The notes: generated by a model from the sequence alone, not told the origin. 45,452 nucleotides of DNA from Prevotella sp. (GCA_017483805.1 JAFUUL010000104.1:1-45452); one strand, 5' to 3'; shown: positions 15,391 through 23,853, numbered from the stretch's first letter. Made by a program: numbers and translations.

Positions 15391-16824
15391 TTATTTGTTA
15401 GGTTCGCGCTGTGCGGCTTCGGTCTCGGTGAGCGGCAGGGGGAAGGTGTAGACCTTCTCAGCCACGGCATCCACGCCGGAGTAGAGAATGATGTTGCGGT
15501 TGAGGCGCTTGTAGAGGAAGAACAGTTGGCCCTCGCCCAGGAACTCGCGCCGGTACTCATGGATGAGTTCCTCGTCGAAGTCGTCGGGCAGTTCGGTCAG
15601 CACGGGCAGGTTGCGGGCCACCCGCAGGGTGTTGAGCGTAGCCCGTGCGGCATCGGCGTCGCCGAGCCGGTACTCCGTCTCGCTCTTGATGAGGTAGGCC
15701 TCGGCGATGCGGATGAGGGGCAACTTGTTGCGATAGTAGTCTTCGGTGCTGCTCGGGTCGTCGTACTTCATCAGGTAGCGGTTGTTGGCATGGGTGGCCG
15801 TGCCCGACTTGAAGAGGAAGGTGTAGCGGTAGTCCTGAGTGGCGTTGTCGAAATAGTCCAGCAGACGGTCGCGGGTCACGGCGAAACTGTTCTGGGAGTC
15901 ATCGGAGAAGTAGGCATCGGCCACGCCTGACTTGATGGTCAGGTCGTTCAGGGCAAACAGATGCTCGGAGGCCAGCACGCGGTCGTAGCCAGCCTGCAGA
16001 TTCTCCACCGTGGCCCAGGGGAACTGCTCGCTCTCTATCACCTCGGTGGCTGCATCGAGTGCACTGCGGTAGTCGCCCTTCCACAGATAGACGCGGGCCT
16101 CAAGGGCCCGGACGGCATAGTAGTTCAGGTGCAACTGGCGGTGGAGCAGATAGCCGTTGTCCACCGACTCGGTGATCTCGCGCTCGGTGACGATGGGGTC
16201 GCTGGTGCGGAGCAGGGCTTCGGCAGCCTGCAGGTCTTGCAGGATGGACTCGGTCACCTCTGCCACTGTGAGTTGGGGAAACACCTTGTAGGTCAGGTCG
16301 GTGCTGTAGGGTATCGACAGTTGGTCGGGGTTGACGGCAAAACTCACGCCGAAGCAGCGCAGCAGGTCGAAGTGGAGGAAGGCCCTCAGGGCCAGGGCCT
16401 CGCCCTTGATGACGTCGTGGTTGTCGCGCGAAAAGAGGCCACGGTCGTCATCGATATGAGCCAGCAGATTGTTCACGTTGGCAATGCTGCTGTAGTTGGC
16501 CGACCAGATGCCGCGGATGGCGTTGGTAGGCGATGCAGCATCGTAGTCGTAGGCGGCTGCATCGTCGTATTGTGATGAATAGTAGTAGTCCCACTCTTGG
16601 CCCAGAATGCCGATGAACCCATAGGTGAGTTCCTTGGTATAGGTGCTCGATGTGACCATGGAGGAATAGACGCCGGCCAGGGCCTCCTTATAGCCGCCCT
16701 CGGTGCTGAACAGTTCGGAGTCGTCCACCTGCGAACGAGGCTGAACGTCGAGCCAGTCGTTGCAACCCGACAGCGTGGCGCTGAACAATAAAGCGTAAAC
16801 AACAGAAGAAAAGTATTGTTTCAT
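15391..16824 (-). CDS. susD: SusD/RagB-family substrate-binding lipoprotein
   Basis: This 477-residue lipoprotein would form the lid over the SusC channel and bind the nutrient. MKQYFSSVVYALLFSATLSGC carries the lipobox (Cys21), followed by NDWLDVQPRSQVDDSELFST, a very typical SusD opening; the TPR-like helical part has EALALRAFLHFDLLRCFG and EARVYLWKGDYRSALDAA, and the C-terminal third has IRIAEAYLIKSETEYRLGD and EYRREFLGEGQLFFLYKRLNR. All are family hallmarks. The ATG at 16824 lies 25 bases after the SusC stop. The ligand cannot be predicted from the sequence. Confidence 0.95.
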   Translation of the reverse strand: MKQYFSSVVYALLFSATLSGCNDWLDVQPRSQVDDSELFSTEGGYKEALAGVYSSMVTSSTYTKELTYGFIGILGQEWDYYYSSQYDDAAAYDYDAASPTNAIRGIWSANYSSIANVNNLLAHIDDDRGLFSRDNHDVIKGEALALRAFLHFDLLRCFGVSFAVNPDQLSIPYSTDLTYKVFPQLTVAEVTESILQDLQAAEALLRTSDPIVTEREITESVDNGYLLHRQLHLNYYAVRALEARVYLWKGDYRSALDAATEVIESEQFPWATVENLQAGYDRVLASEHLFALNDLTIKSGVADAYFSDDSQNSFAVTRDRLLDYFDNATQDYRYTFLFKSGTATHANNRYLMKYDDPSSTEDYYRNKLPLIRIAEAYLIKSETEYRLGDADAARATLNTLRVARNLPVLTELPDDFDEELIHEYRREFLGEGQLFFLYKRLNRNIILYSGVDAVAEKVYTFPLPLTETEAAQREPNK

Positions 16825-16849
16825 GATTCTCAATCTATTTAGTCCTCAA

Positions 16850-19800
16850 TTAAAAGGTTGCCGTCAGCGAGAAGGAGAACGAGCGGGCATAGGGGTAACT
16901 GAGTCCGCGCTCGGCCTTCACCGTAGAGAGATGGAACACGTCGTTGATGTAGCCCGTCACGCGCAGCCGTTCCAGATGAGCCTTGCGCAGCCAAGAGCAG
17001 TTCTTGAAGTCGTAGTAGGCCGAGACGCTGGTCAGGTCGAGCATGTTGTTGCGCTGCACGAAGCGGGTCGAGGCGTAGGTGGTGGTGGGCGTACTGGAGA
17101 TGTGCTTGTAGAGGGCCACGTCGCCGGCAGTGTTCCAGGTGTCGCTGAATACGCGGCGGTCCACGTTGTTGGCTATGTTCACGTTCTCCACGCGGTCCAC
17201 CAGCGTCTGGTTGTAGTAGTCGCCGCCCAACTGGTAACTGAACAGCACGCTGAGGCCTGCGCCGCGGTATTCGCCGTTGAGGCCGAAGGTGCCGTGCACC
17301 TTGGGGTTGCTGTCGCCGGCAATGATATAGTCGTCGGTGGTGTAGTCATAGGTGGTCGAGCCGTCTTTCTTGAGGAACATCTCACGGCCGGTGGCGGGAT
17401 CGATGCCCAGCGACTGCACGGCCCAGATGACGCTCATCGACTGTCCCTCCTCGTAGCGGATGATGGGCGAGGTGGTGTTGCGCGAGTCCTGTCCACGGTT
17501 GAACGATGACAGGGCATCGCTGATCTTGCTCACCTTGTTCACGTTGTGGGCGATGCTGCCGTTGAGGCTGAAGTACGACTGTCCTCGGTGGTAGAAGCGC
17601 CAGTTGGCCGTAGCCTCGATGCCCTGGTTCTGCACGTTGCCCAGGTTCTCCATGTAACTGCTGAAGCCCGTAGACGATGGGATGGACATCGAAATAAGGG
17701 CATCGCGGGTGCGGCTGTCGTAGTAGTCGAAGCGCAGGTTCAGCGTGTTCAGGATGCTCAGGTCGAGGCCGATAGTGAAGTCGCCCGTCTGCTGCCACTT
17801 CAGGTAGTCGTTGGGCATGCCCATCAGGTAGGCACCCGAGATGTTGTCGTAGATGATGTTGTCGTAGAACTTATAGGTGGCCTTGGCTTGATAGGGCGAG
17901 AAGTTCTGGTTGCCCGTGAGGCCGTAGGTGATGCGTAACTTGGCCAGCGTGAGCCAGCGCACATCCTTCATGAAGGGCTCCTTGTGCAGGTTCCAGCCCG
18001 CACCGACGCTCCAGAACGTGCCCCAGCGGTTGTCGCTGCCGAAGACCGACGAGCCGTTGAAGCGCAGGCTCAGGTCGAGCAGGTAACGCTCGTCGTAGGA
18101 GTAGTTGGCGGCACCGGTGATGCCCAGCGAGCGGGTGGTGCTCTCCGAGCCGGAGGGCTTGCCGTCCTCGGCATACTGCTTGGCAAAGGTGATATAGTCC
18201 ACGTGGTTGTTCAGGAAGCCCCAGGCCGTCATGCCCTCCGAGTTGGAATCTGACGACTGCAGCGAATAGGCGGCATTCGACAGGAAGAGGTGCTTGCCCC
18301 ACTGGTGGGAGTAGTGGCCCGTCAGGTCGACGCTGACCTTGGTGCTCTCGCCGTTGTTGATGGAGTAACTGCCGCGCTGGAAGTAGCGGTCGCCCGTCCA
18401 GGTGGTGTAGCGGGTGTGGTCGCCGGGATAGAAGTCCTCGCGCTTGTTGCTCTGGTGGGTGTAGCCCACGCGGGCCGTGAAGCGCAGGTCCTCGGTCGGA
18501 CGGTACTCCAGATAGAAGTTCTCCGTTATCTCGGTGTATTTCGAGAAGTTCTTCGTGCCTATCTGCGCATTGTAGAGCGGGTTATAGTAGGTCTGCGTGC
18601 TGCCGTTGGCACCAGGGGTGGTATAGGTGCCCAGCACCTTCTGGATGTTGCCGTTCTCGTCGGTGGCCGAGAAGTAGGGGTTCAGGCCCACGTAGTCGGA
18701 GAACGACCCGTAGGGGCTGTCATCGGCGCGGTTGCCCGTGACCGAGAGGGAGTTGCGGAACATGAACTTCTTGTAGCGGTAGGTCAGGTTGATGTTGCCT
18801 GACACGGTCTGGCGGTCTGACTCCTTCATGACGCCTGCCACCTTATTATATGACAGGGTGGCCGAATAGCGCATCTCCTGCGTGCCGCCCTCAATATAGC
18901 CAGAGTGCTTCTGGCTGATGCCTGTGCGCAGAGGCTGCGACAACCAGTAGGTGTCCACGCCGCGGGCTATGTCGGCGGCAATGCTGTTGTACTGCTCGTC
19001 GAGCAGGGCCTGATAGTAGGGGGCCGTCGACGAGTAGCGGCCGGAGTTCTGCTCCACCTGCAGTTTCTCGGCAGCGTTACATAGGTCGTAACTCGTCAGG
19101 TCGGGGGCCTCGAAACCCAGGTTGCCCGTATAGGTCACACGCAGTTCGCCGGCCTCCGGCTGAATGGTCTCCACCACGATGACGCCATTGCTGGCCTTCG
19201 AACCGTAGATGGCCTTGGCCGCGCCGTCCTTCAGGATGGTCACCGACTTGATGCGGTTGATGTCGAGGTCGAAGATCTGCTGCTGCGACGACTCAAAGCC
19301 GTCGAGTATGAACAGCGGTGCATTGGGGTTGCCGCTGTATTCGCCCTGCAAGCCGCTGAACGAGGCCTTGCCGCGAATGGTGATGTCGGCCATGTAGTTG
19401 GGGTTCGAGCCGTTGATGTTGTTCATGTCGACCACAAACGAAGGGTCGAGGGCCTGGATAGACTTCAGCACGTTGACACCCGACACTTGTTTCAGTTCCT
19501 CCTGTGTATAAGAAGAGGTGGAGCCGGTAAAGGTGGACGACTTGTAGTCGAACAGACCCGTCACCACGACTTCCTCCAGTTGGCTGTTGTTCTGAAGCAC
19601 AATGGAGAGGTTGGCATACACACGCTTGCCGTCGTAGGTTTTCGTCAGGGTCTTCATACCCACATACGAGTAGTCTACGGTGACTCGCCTGTCGCGGGGT
19701 ACCGTCACGGTGAAGCGGCCCTGATTGTCAGCCACGGCACCAGCCTTGGTCTCACGCACATAGACGGAGGCTCCCGGCAGGGGCTCGCCTTGCTCGTCTT

Positions 19801-19993
19801 TGATGGTGCCCTGCAACAGCAACGCGTTTTCCTGCAGGCCCGACAGGGGGCGCTGCGGCGTCACGGTCTGGATGGGCACCGACTCTTGCTTTCCGGCTTT
19901 GTTGTCATCCTGAGCATACAACCTGCTGGCCGTTATCGGGAGCAGCAGAAGAGCCGCTAAAGGTAATCTTAACCTAAGTAGTTTTCTTTTCAT
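16850..19993 (-). CDS. susC: SusC/RagA-family TonB-dependent outer-membrane transporter
   Basis: A 1047-residue transporter. Residues 1-27 are the signal peptide (MKRKLLRLRLPLAALLLLPI and on). About 58-145 is a carboxypeptidase D-like regulatory domain (LQGTIKDEQGEPLPGASVYV), then the TonB-box-like LEEVVVTG, the plug (about 150-275, with LKDGAAKAIYGSKASNGVIVV), and a 22-strand-type barrel ending in FSFSLTATF with a terminal phenylalanine. No extra N-terminal signalling (STN) domain is seen, so it is not itself an anti-sigma-linked sensor. It is the first gene of the operon and has its own promoter (20019-20049) with a possible operator upstream. Confidence 0.95.
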   Translation of the reverse strand: MKRKLLRLRLPLAALLLLPITASRLYAQDDNKAGKQESVPIQTVTPQRPLSGLQENALLLQGTIKDEQGEPLPGASVYVRETKAGAVADNQGRFTVTVPRDRRVTVDYSYVGMKTLTKTYDGKRVYANLSIVLQNNSQLEEVVVTGLFDYKSSTFTGSTSSYTQEELKQVSGVNVLKSIQALDPSFVVDMNNINGSNPNYMADITIRGKASFSGLQGEYSGNPNAPLFILDGFESSQQQIFDLDINRIKSVTILKDGAAKAIYGSKASNGVIVVETIQPEAGELRVTYTGNLGFEAPDLTSYDLCNAAEKLQVEQNSGRYSSTAPYYQALLDEQYNSIAADIARGVDTYWLSQPLRTGISQKHSGYIEGGTQEMRYSATLSYNKVAGVMKESDRQTVSGNINLTYRYKKFMFRNSLSVTGNRADDSPYGSFSDYVGLNPYFSATDENGNIQKVLGTYTTPGANGSTQTYYNPLYNAQIGTKNFSKYTEITENFYLEYRPTEDLRFTARVGYTHQSNKREDFYPGDHTRYTTWTGDRYFQRGSYSINNGESTKVSVDLTGHYSHQWGKHLFLSNAAYSLQSSDSNSEGMTAWGFLNNHVDYITFAKQYAEDGKPSGSESTTRSLGITGAANYSYDERYLLDLSLRFNGSSVFGSDNRWGTFWSVGAGWNLHKEPFMKDVRWLTLAKLRITYGLTGNQNFSPYQAKATYKFYDNIIYDNISGAYLMGMPNDYLKWQQTGDFTIGLDLSILNTLNLRFDYYDSRTRDALISMSIPSSTGFSSYMENLGNVQNQGIEATANWRFYHRGQSYFSLNGSIAHNVNKVSKISDALSSFNRGQDSRNTTSPIIRYEEGQSMSVIWAVQSLGIDPATGREMFLKKDGSTTYDYTTDDYIIAGDSNPKVHGTFGLNGEYRGAGLSVLFSYQLGGDYYNQTLVDRVENVNIANNVDRRVFSDTWNTAGDVALYKHISSTPTTTYASTRFVQRNNMLDLTSVSAYYDFKNCSWLRKAHLERLRVTGYINDVFHLSTVKAERGLSYPYARSFSFSLTATF

Positions 19994-20018
19994 ACGCAGT
20001 CTCTTAGTTTTCGCGGTG

Positions 20019-20049
20019 CAAAGTTACGGCGGTTTTCACGATGCCACAA
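20019..20049 (-). promoter_or_regulatory. Promoter of the SusC operon
   Basis: TTG (20047-20049, minus strand), 20 bases and TAACTTTG (20019-20026). The wider element GGTATTG...CGCCG-TAnCTTTGCACC has the same length and ends as the promoter of the secreted protein at 8344-8374. Confidence 0.75.
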
Positions 20050-20071
20050 TACCTTTGGCGTGGTATTCTTG

Positions 20072-20090
20072 TACCCACAGTTAGGTATGC
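20072..20090 (+). promoter_or_regulatory. Putative operator copy 2 (SusC operon)
   Basis: TACCCACAGTTAGGTATGC lies 22 bases upstream of the -33 of the SusC promoter and is 17/19 identical to 8305-8323. Relative to transcription it is inverted compared with copy 1. It could equally affect the divergent phosphatase promoter at 20150. Confidence 0.5.
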
Positions 20091-20106
20091 ACCCGACAAA
20101 AAAAGA

Positions 20107-20128
20107 AAAGAAAATCGCGATTTTCTTT
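20107..20128. other. 22-base perfect palindrome AAAGAAAATCGC/GCGATTTTCTTT type
   Basis: The 18-base core AGAAAATCGCGATTTTCT (20109-20126) is its own reverse complement and extends by two bases on each side. It ends 21 bases before the -7 box of the divergent phosphatase gene, so it covers that promoter's -33 position; an operator role is possible, as is a terminator-like hairpin. Confidence 0.55.
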
Positions 20129-20149
20129 CTTTTTCTCTCACTTATTTAG

Positions 20150-20157
20150 TAACTTTG
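20150..20157 (+). promoter_or_regulatory. -7 element of the histidine phosphatase gene
   Basis: TAACTTTG at 20150-20157 fits TAnnTTTG. The expected -33 position reads TTC, a weak match. The start codon follows 23 bases later. Confidence 0.5.
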
Positions 20158-20180
20158 CCCGCGGAAAACTGTTAACTTCG

Positions 20181-21482
20181 ATGAAAAGGTTGATCTGGGT
20201 GTTCTGCTTGGTGGCTGCGGCAATGACTGTCGGAGCCCAGACGCCGCGGCAGGAACTCAAGAAGAATCTGCGGCTCTCGGCCAGTAACCTGGCGGTCTAT
20301 CCCGGCCCTCGGCAGCACAAACTGACCCCTGCCCCCGATGGCAAGCGGGCCTTCTACATCAGTCACTTCGGCCGGCACGGCTCGCGCCATCAGACTCGGG
20401 TGCTCGACTTCGAGTATGTGACCAGCGTGCTGCAGAAGGCCGAACAGAACGGCAAACTCTCGCCGCTGGGAGTCGACGTGCTGAGCCGCGTCAGTCTGAT
20501 GCACAAGGACACGGAGCACCGCATAGGCGAACTGACCACGCTGGGTGCCCAGCAGCATCGAGACATCATCAAGCGGATGTACGACCGCTTCCCTTCGGTT
20601 TTCGAGAAAGGCACCCTCGTCGATGCCCGCAGCAGCACCTCGGTGCGCTGCATCCTGTCGATGAACAACGCCCTGATGCAACTTATGCAACTGAATCCCG
20701 ATCTCCGTTTCTTCCAGGATGCCACACTGGCCGACCGCCATTATATGATGCCCTCCGACAAGACTTTGCAGTCTCGGGTTGCAACGGTGGAGACCAAGGA
20801 CAGTTATGTGGCCTACTGCAAGAAGCACAGCCGATGGAGACACGCCGTGGAGCAACTGTTCAACGATACGGCCTACGTCAACCACCACGTCAACGGCGAA
20901 CGACTGAACTACTACCTGTTCCGTCTGGCCTCCGGTCTGCAGAACACGGAACTGAGCCAGCAGATCACGCTCTACGACCTCTTCGATGATGATGACATCT
21001 ATCAGAACTGGCTGCGCGAGAATGCCTTCTGGTATCTCACCTATGGTGCCTCGTCGCTCAACGGAGGTGATCAACCCTTCATAGCCCGCGAACTGCTGCG
21101 CACCATCATCGTGCAGGCCGACAGTTGTCTGCAACTGCGCCACAACTCCGTCCACCTGCGCTACGGCCACGACACCACGCTGATGCCGCTGGTGTGTCTG
21201 CTGGGGCTCGACGGCTACGACCTGGCCACCGACAACCTGGAGCAACTCGAGCGGAGCGGCTGGGTGAACTACCGCATCTTCCCCATGGCCTGCAATGTGC
21301 AGTTCATCTTCTACCGCAAGGATGCCAACGACAAGGATGTGGTCTTCAAGGTACTGCTCAACGAAAACGAGGCCACGCTGCCCCTGAAGACAGACATGGC
21401 CCCGTATTACCACTGGGCAGACTTCCGCGACTATTACCTGCAGCGCATCAATGCCTACGAGGAGAACCACGCGGAAGAATAA
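20181..21482 (+). CDS. Secreted histidine acid phosphatase, clade-2 (phytase/MINPP-like)
   Basis: A 433-residue exported phosphomonoesterase. Signal peptide MKRLIWVFCLVAAAMTVGAQ; the catalytic motif ISHFGRHGSRH near 60-70 gives the RHGxR histidine nucleophile, and LRYGHDTTLMPL near 328-339 gives the HD proton-donor pair. Both mark histidine phosphatase clade 2. Bacteroidota relatives include inositol-phosphate phosphatases, which usually have HAE instead of HD, so substrate is uncertain: phytate, sugar phosphates or other esters. It is a single gene, divergent from the SusC operon, and convergent with sufE 6 bases beyond its end. Confidence 0.85.
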   Translation: MKRLIWVFCLVAAAMTVGAQTPRQELKKNLRLSASNLAVYPGPRQHKLTPAPDGKRAFYISHFGRHGSRHQTRVLDFEYVTSVLQKAEQNGKLSPLGVDVLSRVSLMHKDTEHRIGELTTLGAQQHRDIIKRMYDRFPSVFEKGTLVDARSSTSVRCILSMNNALMQLMQLNPDLRFFQDATLADRHYMMPSDKTLQSRVATVETKDSYVAYCKKHSRWRHAVEQLFNDTAYVNHHVNGERLNYYLFRLASGLQNTELSQQITLYDLFDDDDIYQNWLRENAFWYLTYGASSLNGGDQPFIARELLRTIIVQADSCLQLRHNSVHLRYGHDTTLMPLVCLLGLDGYDLATDNLEQLERSGWVNYRIFPMACNVQFIFYRKDANDKDVVFKVLLNENEATLPLKTDMAPYYHWADFRDYYLQRINAYEENHAEE

Positions 21483-21488
21483 TCAGAC

Positions 21489-21908
21489 TTACTTTGTCGA
21501 GAACGCCAGAGCGTACATCCGCATCTGCTTGACCATTGCCAGCAGACCATTGGAGCGGGTGGGCGACAGGTGCTCGCGCAGTCCTATCTGTTCGATGAAG
21601 TAGAGGTCGGCATCCAGTATCTCCTGTGGCGTGGCATCGCTCAGCACGCGGATGAGCAGGGCCACGATGCCCTTCACTATCAGCGCATCGCTCTCGGCCT
21701 GGAAGTGTATCCGTCCGTCCTGATAGTCGGCCTGCAGCCACACGCGGCTCTGGCAGCCGTCAATCAGGTTCTGCTCCGTCTTGTATTTCTCGTCCAGCGG
21801 CTCCTGCTCGTTGCCCATGTCGATGAGCAGTTGATACTTGTCCATCCAGTCGTCGAAGCCCTGGAACTCCTCGATAATCTCGTCTTGTCGTTCGTTGATT
21901 GTCGTCAT
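21489..21908 (-). CDS. sufE: SufE-family cysteine desulfuration protein
   Basis: SufE accepts persulfide sulfur from the desulfurase SufS for iron-sulfur cluster assembly. The 139 residues fit the family: IIEEFQGFDDWMDKYQLLIDMG at the start, the acceptor cysteine in NLIDGCQSRVWLQAD, and the C-terminal QIGLREHLSPTRSNGLLAM. The start ATG at 21908 follows a TACCTTTG box by about 30 bases. It is transcribed alone, apart from any suf operon in this window. Confidence 0.93.
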   Translation of the reverse strand: MTTINERQDEIIEEFQGFDDWMDKYQLLIDMGNEQEPLDEKYKTEQNLIDGCQSRVWLQADYQDGRIHFQAESDALIVKGIVALLIRVLSDATPQEILDADLYFIEQIGLREHLSPTRSNGLLAMVKQMRMYALAFSTK

Positions 21909-21938
21909 ATCTTATGTCCCTTATTTTCGTTCAGGCTG

Positions 21939-21946
21939 CAAAGGTA
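21939..21946 (-). promoter_or_regulatory. -7 element of sufE
   Basis: TACCTTTG on the minus strand. The -33 position lies inside the TAATTCT repeat and reads ATT, not TTG. A second, divergent TACCTTTG lies at 21991-21998. Confidence 0.55.
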
Positions 21947-21951
21947 CAAAA

Positions 21952-21979
21952 TAATTCTTAATTCTTAATTCTTAATTCA
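21952..21979. repeat. TAATTCT heptamer x4 between divergent promoters
   Basis: Four 7-base units of TAATTCT (the last ending in A) fill the space between the -7 boxes of sufE and the helicase gene and occupy the -33 positions of both. Confidence 0.8.
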
Positions 21980-21990
21980 TAAATATTTCG

Positions 21991-21998
21991 TACCTTTG
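21991..21998 (+). promoter_or_regulatory. -7 element of the DEAD-box helicase gene
   Basis: TACCTTTG followed by CACC, 20 bases before the ATG at 22018. The -33 position is within the repeat and poor. Confidence 0.55.
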
Positions 21999-22017
21999 CA
22001 CCAAAGTCACAACTCGT

Positions 22018-23853
22018 ATGAAGACATTTGAAGAACTGGGCGTCTGCCAGAAGATACGGCAGGCCATCGAGGAAATGGGGTTCGTACAGCCTATGCCCGT
22101 GCAGGAGGCCGTCATCCCGAGTCTATTGGAAAGTCGCCAGGACACCATCGCCCTGGCTCAGACCGGCACCGGCAAGACGGCAGCCTTCGGCATACCGCTC
22201 CTGCAGCGGCTCGACACGACCAACCGCGAGACTCAGTCGCTCATCCTGTCGCCCACACGCGAACTCTGCCTACAGATTGCCGACGACCTGCGCGACTTCT
22301 CCAAATACATGGAGGGCATCCACATCGAGGCCGTCTATGGCGGTGCGGCCATCGAGCCGCAGATTCGCGCCCTGAAGAAGGGCGTGCAGATCATCGTGGC
22401 CACGCCGGGCCGACTCATCGACCTGAAGAACCGCGGCTTTGCCAAGTTGGACCATGTGCACAACATCGTGCTCGACGAGGCCGACGAGATGCTCAACATG
22501 GGCTTCTCTGAGAGCATCAACGAGATATTCGAGTCGCTGCCTGCCGAGCACAACACGCTGATGTTCTCGGCCACCATGAGCCGCGAGGTGGAGCGCATCG
22601 CCAAGAAGTACCTGACCGACCCGCAGGAGATAGTGGTCGGCTCGCGCAACGAGGGGGCCGAAAATGTGAACCATATATATTATATGGTACACGCGAAGGA
22701 CAAATACCTCGCCCTGAAGCGCATCGTGGACTACTATCCCAAGATATTCGCCATCATCTTCTGCCGCACCAAGGTGGAGACGCAGGAGATAGCCGACAAA
22801 CTCATCAAGGACGGCTACAACGCCGAGTCGCTACACGGCGACCTGAGCCAGCAGCAGCGCGACCTGACCATGCAGAAGTTCCGCCAGCACCTTACCCAGT
22901 TGCTCGTGGCTACCGACGTGGCGGCTCGCGGTCTCGACGTGGATGACCTGACCCACGTCATCAACTTCGGACTGCCCGACGACATCGAGAACTACACCCA
23001 CCGCTCGGGCCGCACTGGCCGTGCCGGCAAGAAGGGCACCTCGATCAGCATCGTCCACTCGAAGGAGAAGCACAAGATACGCAGCATCGAGAAGGAGATT
23101 GGCAAGGAGTTCGTCGAAGCCCCCATCCCATCGGCCGAGGAGATCTGCAAGAAACAACTCTACAAGGTGATGGACCAGATCGTGAAGACCGACGTCAACG
23201 ACGATGAGATTGCGCCTTTCATGCAGGACATCAACCGCTACTTCGAGTATATCGACAAGGACGAACTTATCAAGAAGATTGTCAGTCGCGAGTTCGGCCG
23301 CTTCCTCGTCTACTACGCCGATGCGCCAGAACTGGAGAAACCCGTCGCTGAGAAGCGCGAAAAGAAGCCGCAGACCGACAAGCAGAAGCGCATGAACAAG
23401 GCGCAGGAGGGCTTCCACCGGCTGTTCATCAACCTGGGCAAACGCGATGGTTTCTACCCCGGCGAACTGATGCAGACGCTCAACCGCTACGTGGGCGGCC
23501 GGCAGGAGGTGGGCCACATCGACCTGCTCGACACCATCTCCTACTTCGAGGTGCCCGAGAAGGATGCCCGCAAGGTGATGGCACAACTGACGGGCATTCG
23601 CTACAAGGGCCGCGTGGTGCGCTGCAACTCTGAGGATGACAAGGCCCCAGAAGCCAAGGAGGCCAGAAAGCCGCGAGAGCCGAGAGATTCTAGGGAGTCT
23701 AGAAAATCCAGGGAGACTAGGCAATCCAAATCCCGCCGCCGCGATGACTGGCGCGAACTGATGAAGCCCCGCTCCAAACAAGAACTGCGAGGCGAGATCC
23801 CCGACTTCTCCGAGGAAGGCTGGGCCCGCCGCAAACCCAAAAAGAAGAAGTAG
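22018..23853 (+). CDS. deaD: DEAD-box RNA helicase with DbpA-type RNA-binding domain
   Basis: A 611-residue ATP-dependent RNA helicase of the DeaD/CsdA group, likely acting in ribosome assembly and RNA turnover. Motifs in order: the Q motif (FVQPMPVQEAVIP), AQTGTGKT, PTRELCLQIA, TPGRLIDL, LDEADEMLN, SATMS, then VATDVAARGLDVDDL and HRSGRTGRAG. About residues 465-540 are a DbpA-like RNA-binding domain (RLFINLGKRDGFYPGELM ... RYKGRVVRCNSED). The tail is basic and disordered; its segment SRESRKSRETRQSKS is encoded by a 9-base tandem repeat (23689-23733). The methyltransferase gene follows after 15 bases. Confidence 0.95.
   Translation: MKTFEELGVCQKIRQAIEEMGFVQPMPVQEAVIPSLLESRQDTIALAQTGTGKTAAFGIPLLQRLDTTNRETQSLILSPTRELCLQIADDLRDFSKYMEGIHIEAVYGGAAIEPQIRALKKGVQIIVATPGRLIDLKNRGFAKLDHVHNIVLDEADEMLNMGFSESINEIFESLPAEHNTLMFSATMSREVERIAKKYLTDPQEIVVGSRNEGAENVNHIYYMVHAKDKYLALKRIVDYYPKIFAIIFCRTKVETQEIADKLIKDGYNAESLHGDLSQQQRDLTMQKFRQHLTQLLVATDVAARGLDVDDLTHVINFGLPDDIENYTHRSGRTGRAGKKGTSISIVHSKEKHKIRSIEKEIGKEFVEAPIPSAEEICKKQLYKVMDQIVKTDVNDDEIAPFMQDINRYFEYIDKDELIKKIVSREFGRFLVYYADAPELEKPVAEKREKKPQTDKQKRMNKAQEGFHRLFINLGKRDGFYPGELMQTLNRYVGGRQEVGHIDLLDTISYFEVPEKDARKVMAQLTGIRYKGRVVRCNSEDDKAPEAKEARKPREPRDSRESRKSRETRQSKSRRRDDWRELMKPRSKQELRGEIPDFSEEGWARRKPKKKK
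23689..23733 (+). repeat. 9-base tandem repeat in the helicase tail
   Basis: Five 9-base units (TCTAGGGAG, TCTAGAAAA, TCCAGGGAG, ACTAGGCAA, TCCAAATCC) encode S-R-E, S-R-K, S-R-E, T-R-Q, S-K-S. The period of 9 keeps the reading frame whatever the copy number. Confidence 0.7.

Noticed and set aside
16825-16833. Earlier TTG start for the SusD gene
   Set aside because: It adds only three residues; the ATG at 16824 gives a standard lipoprotein signal.
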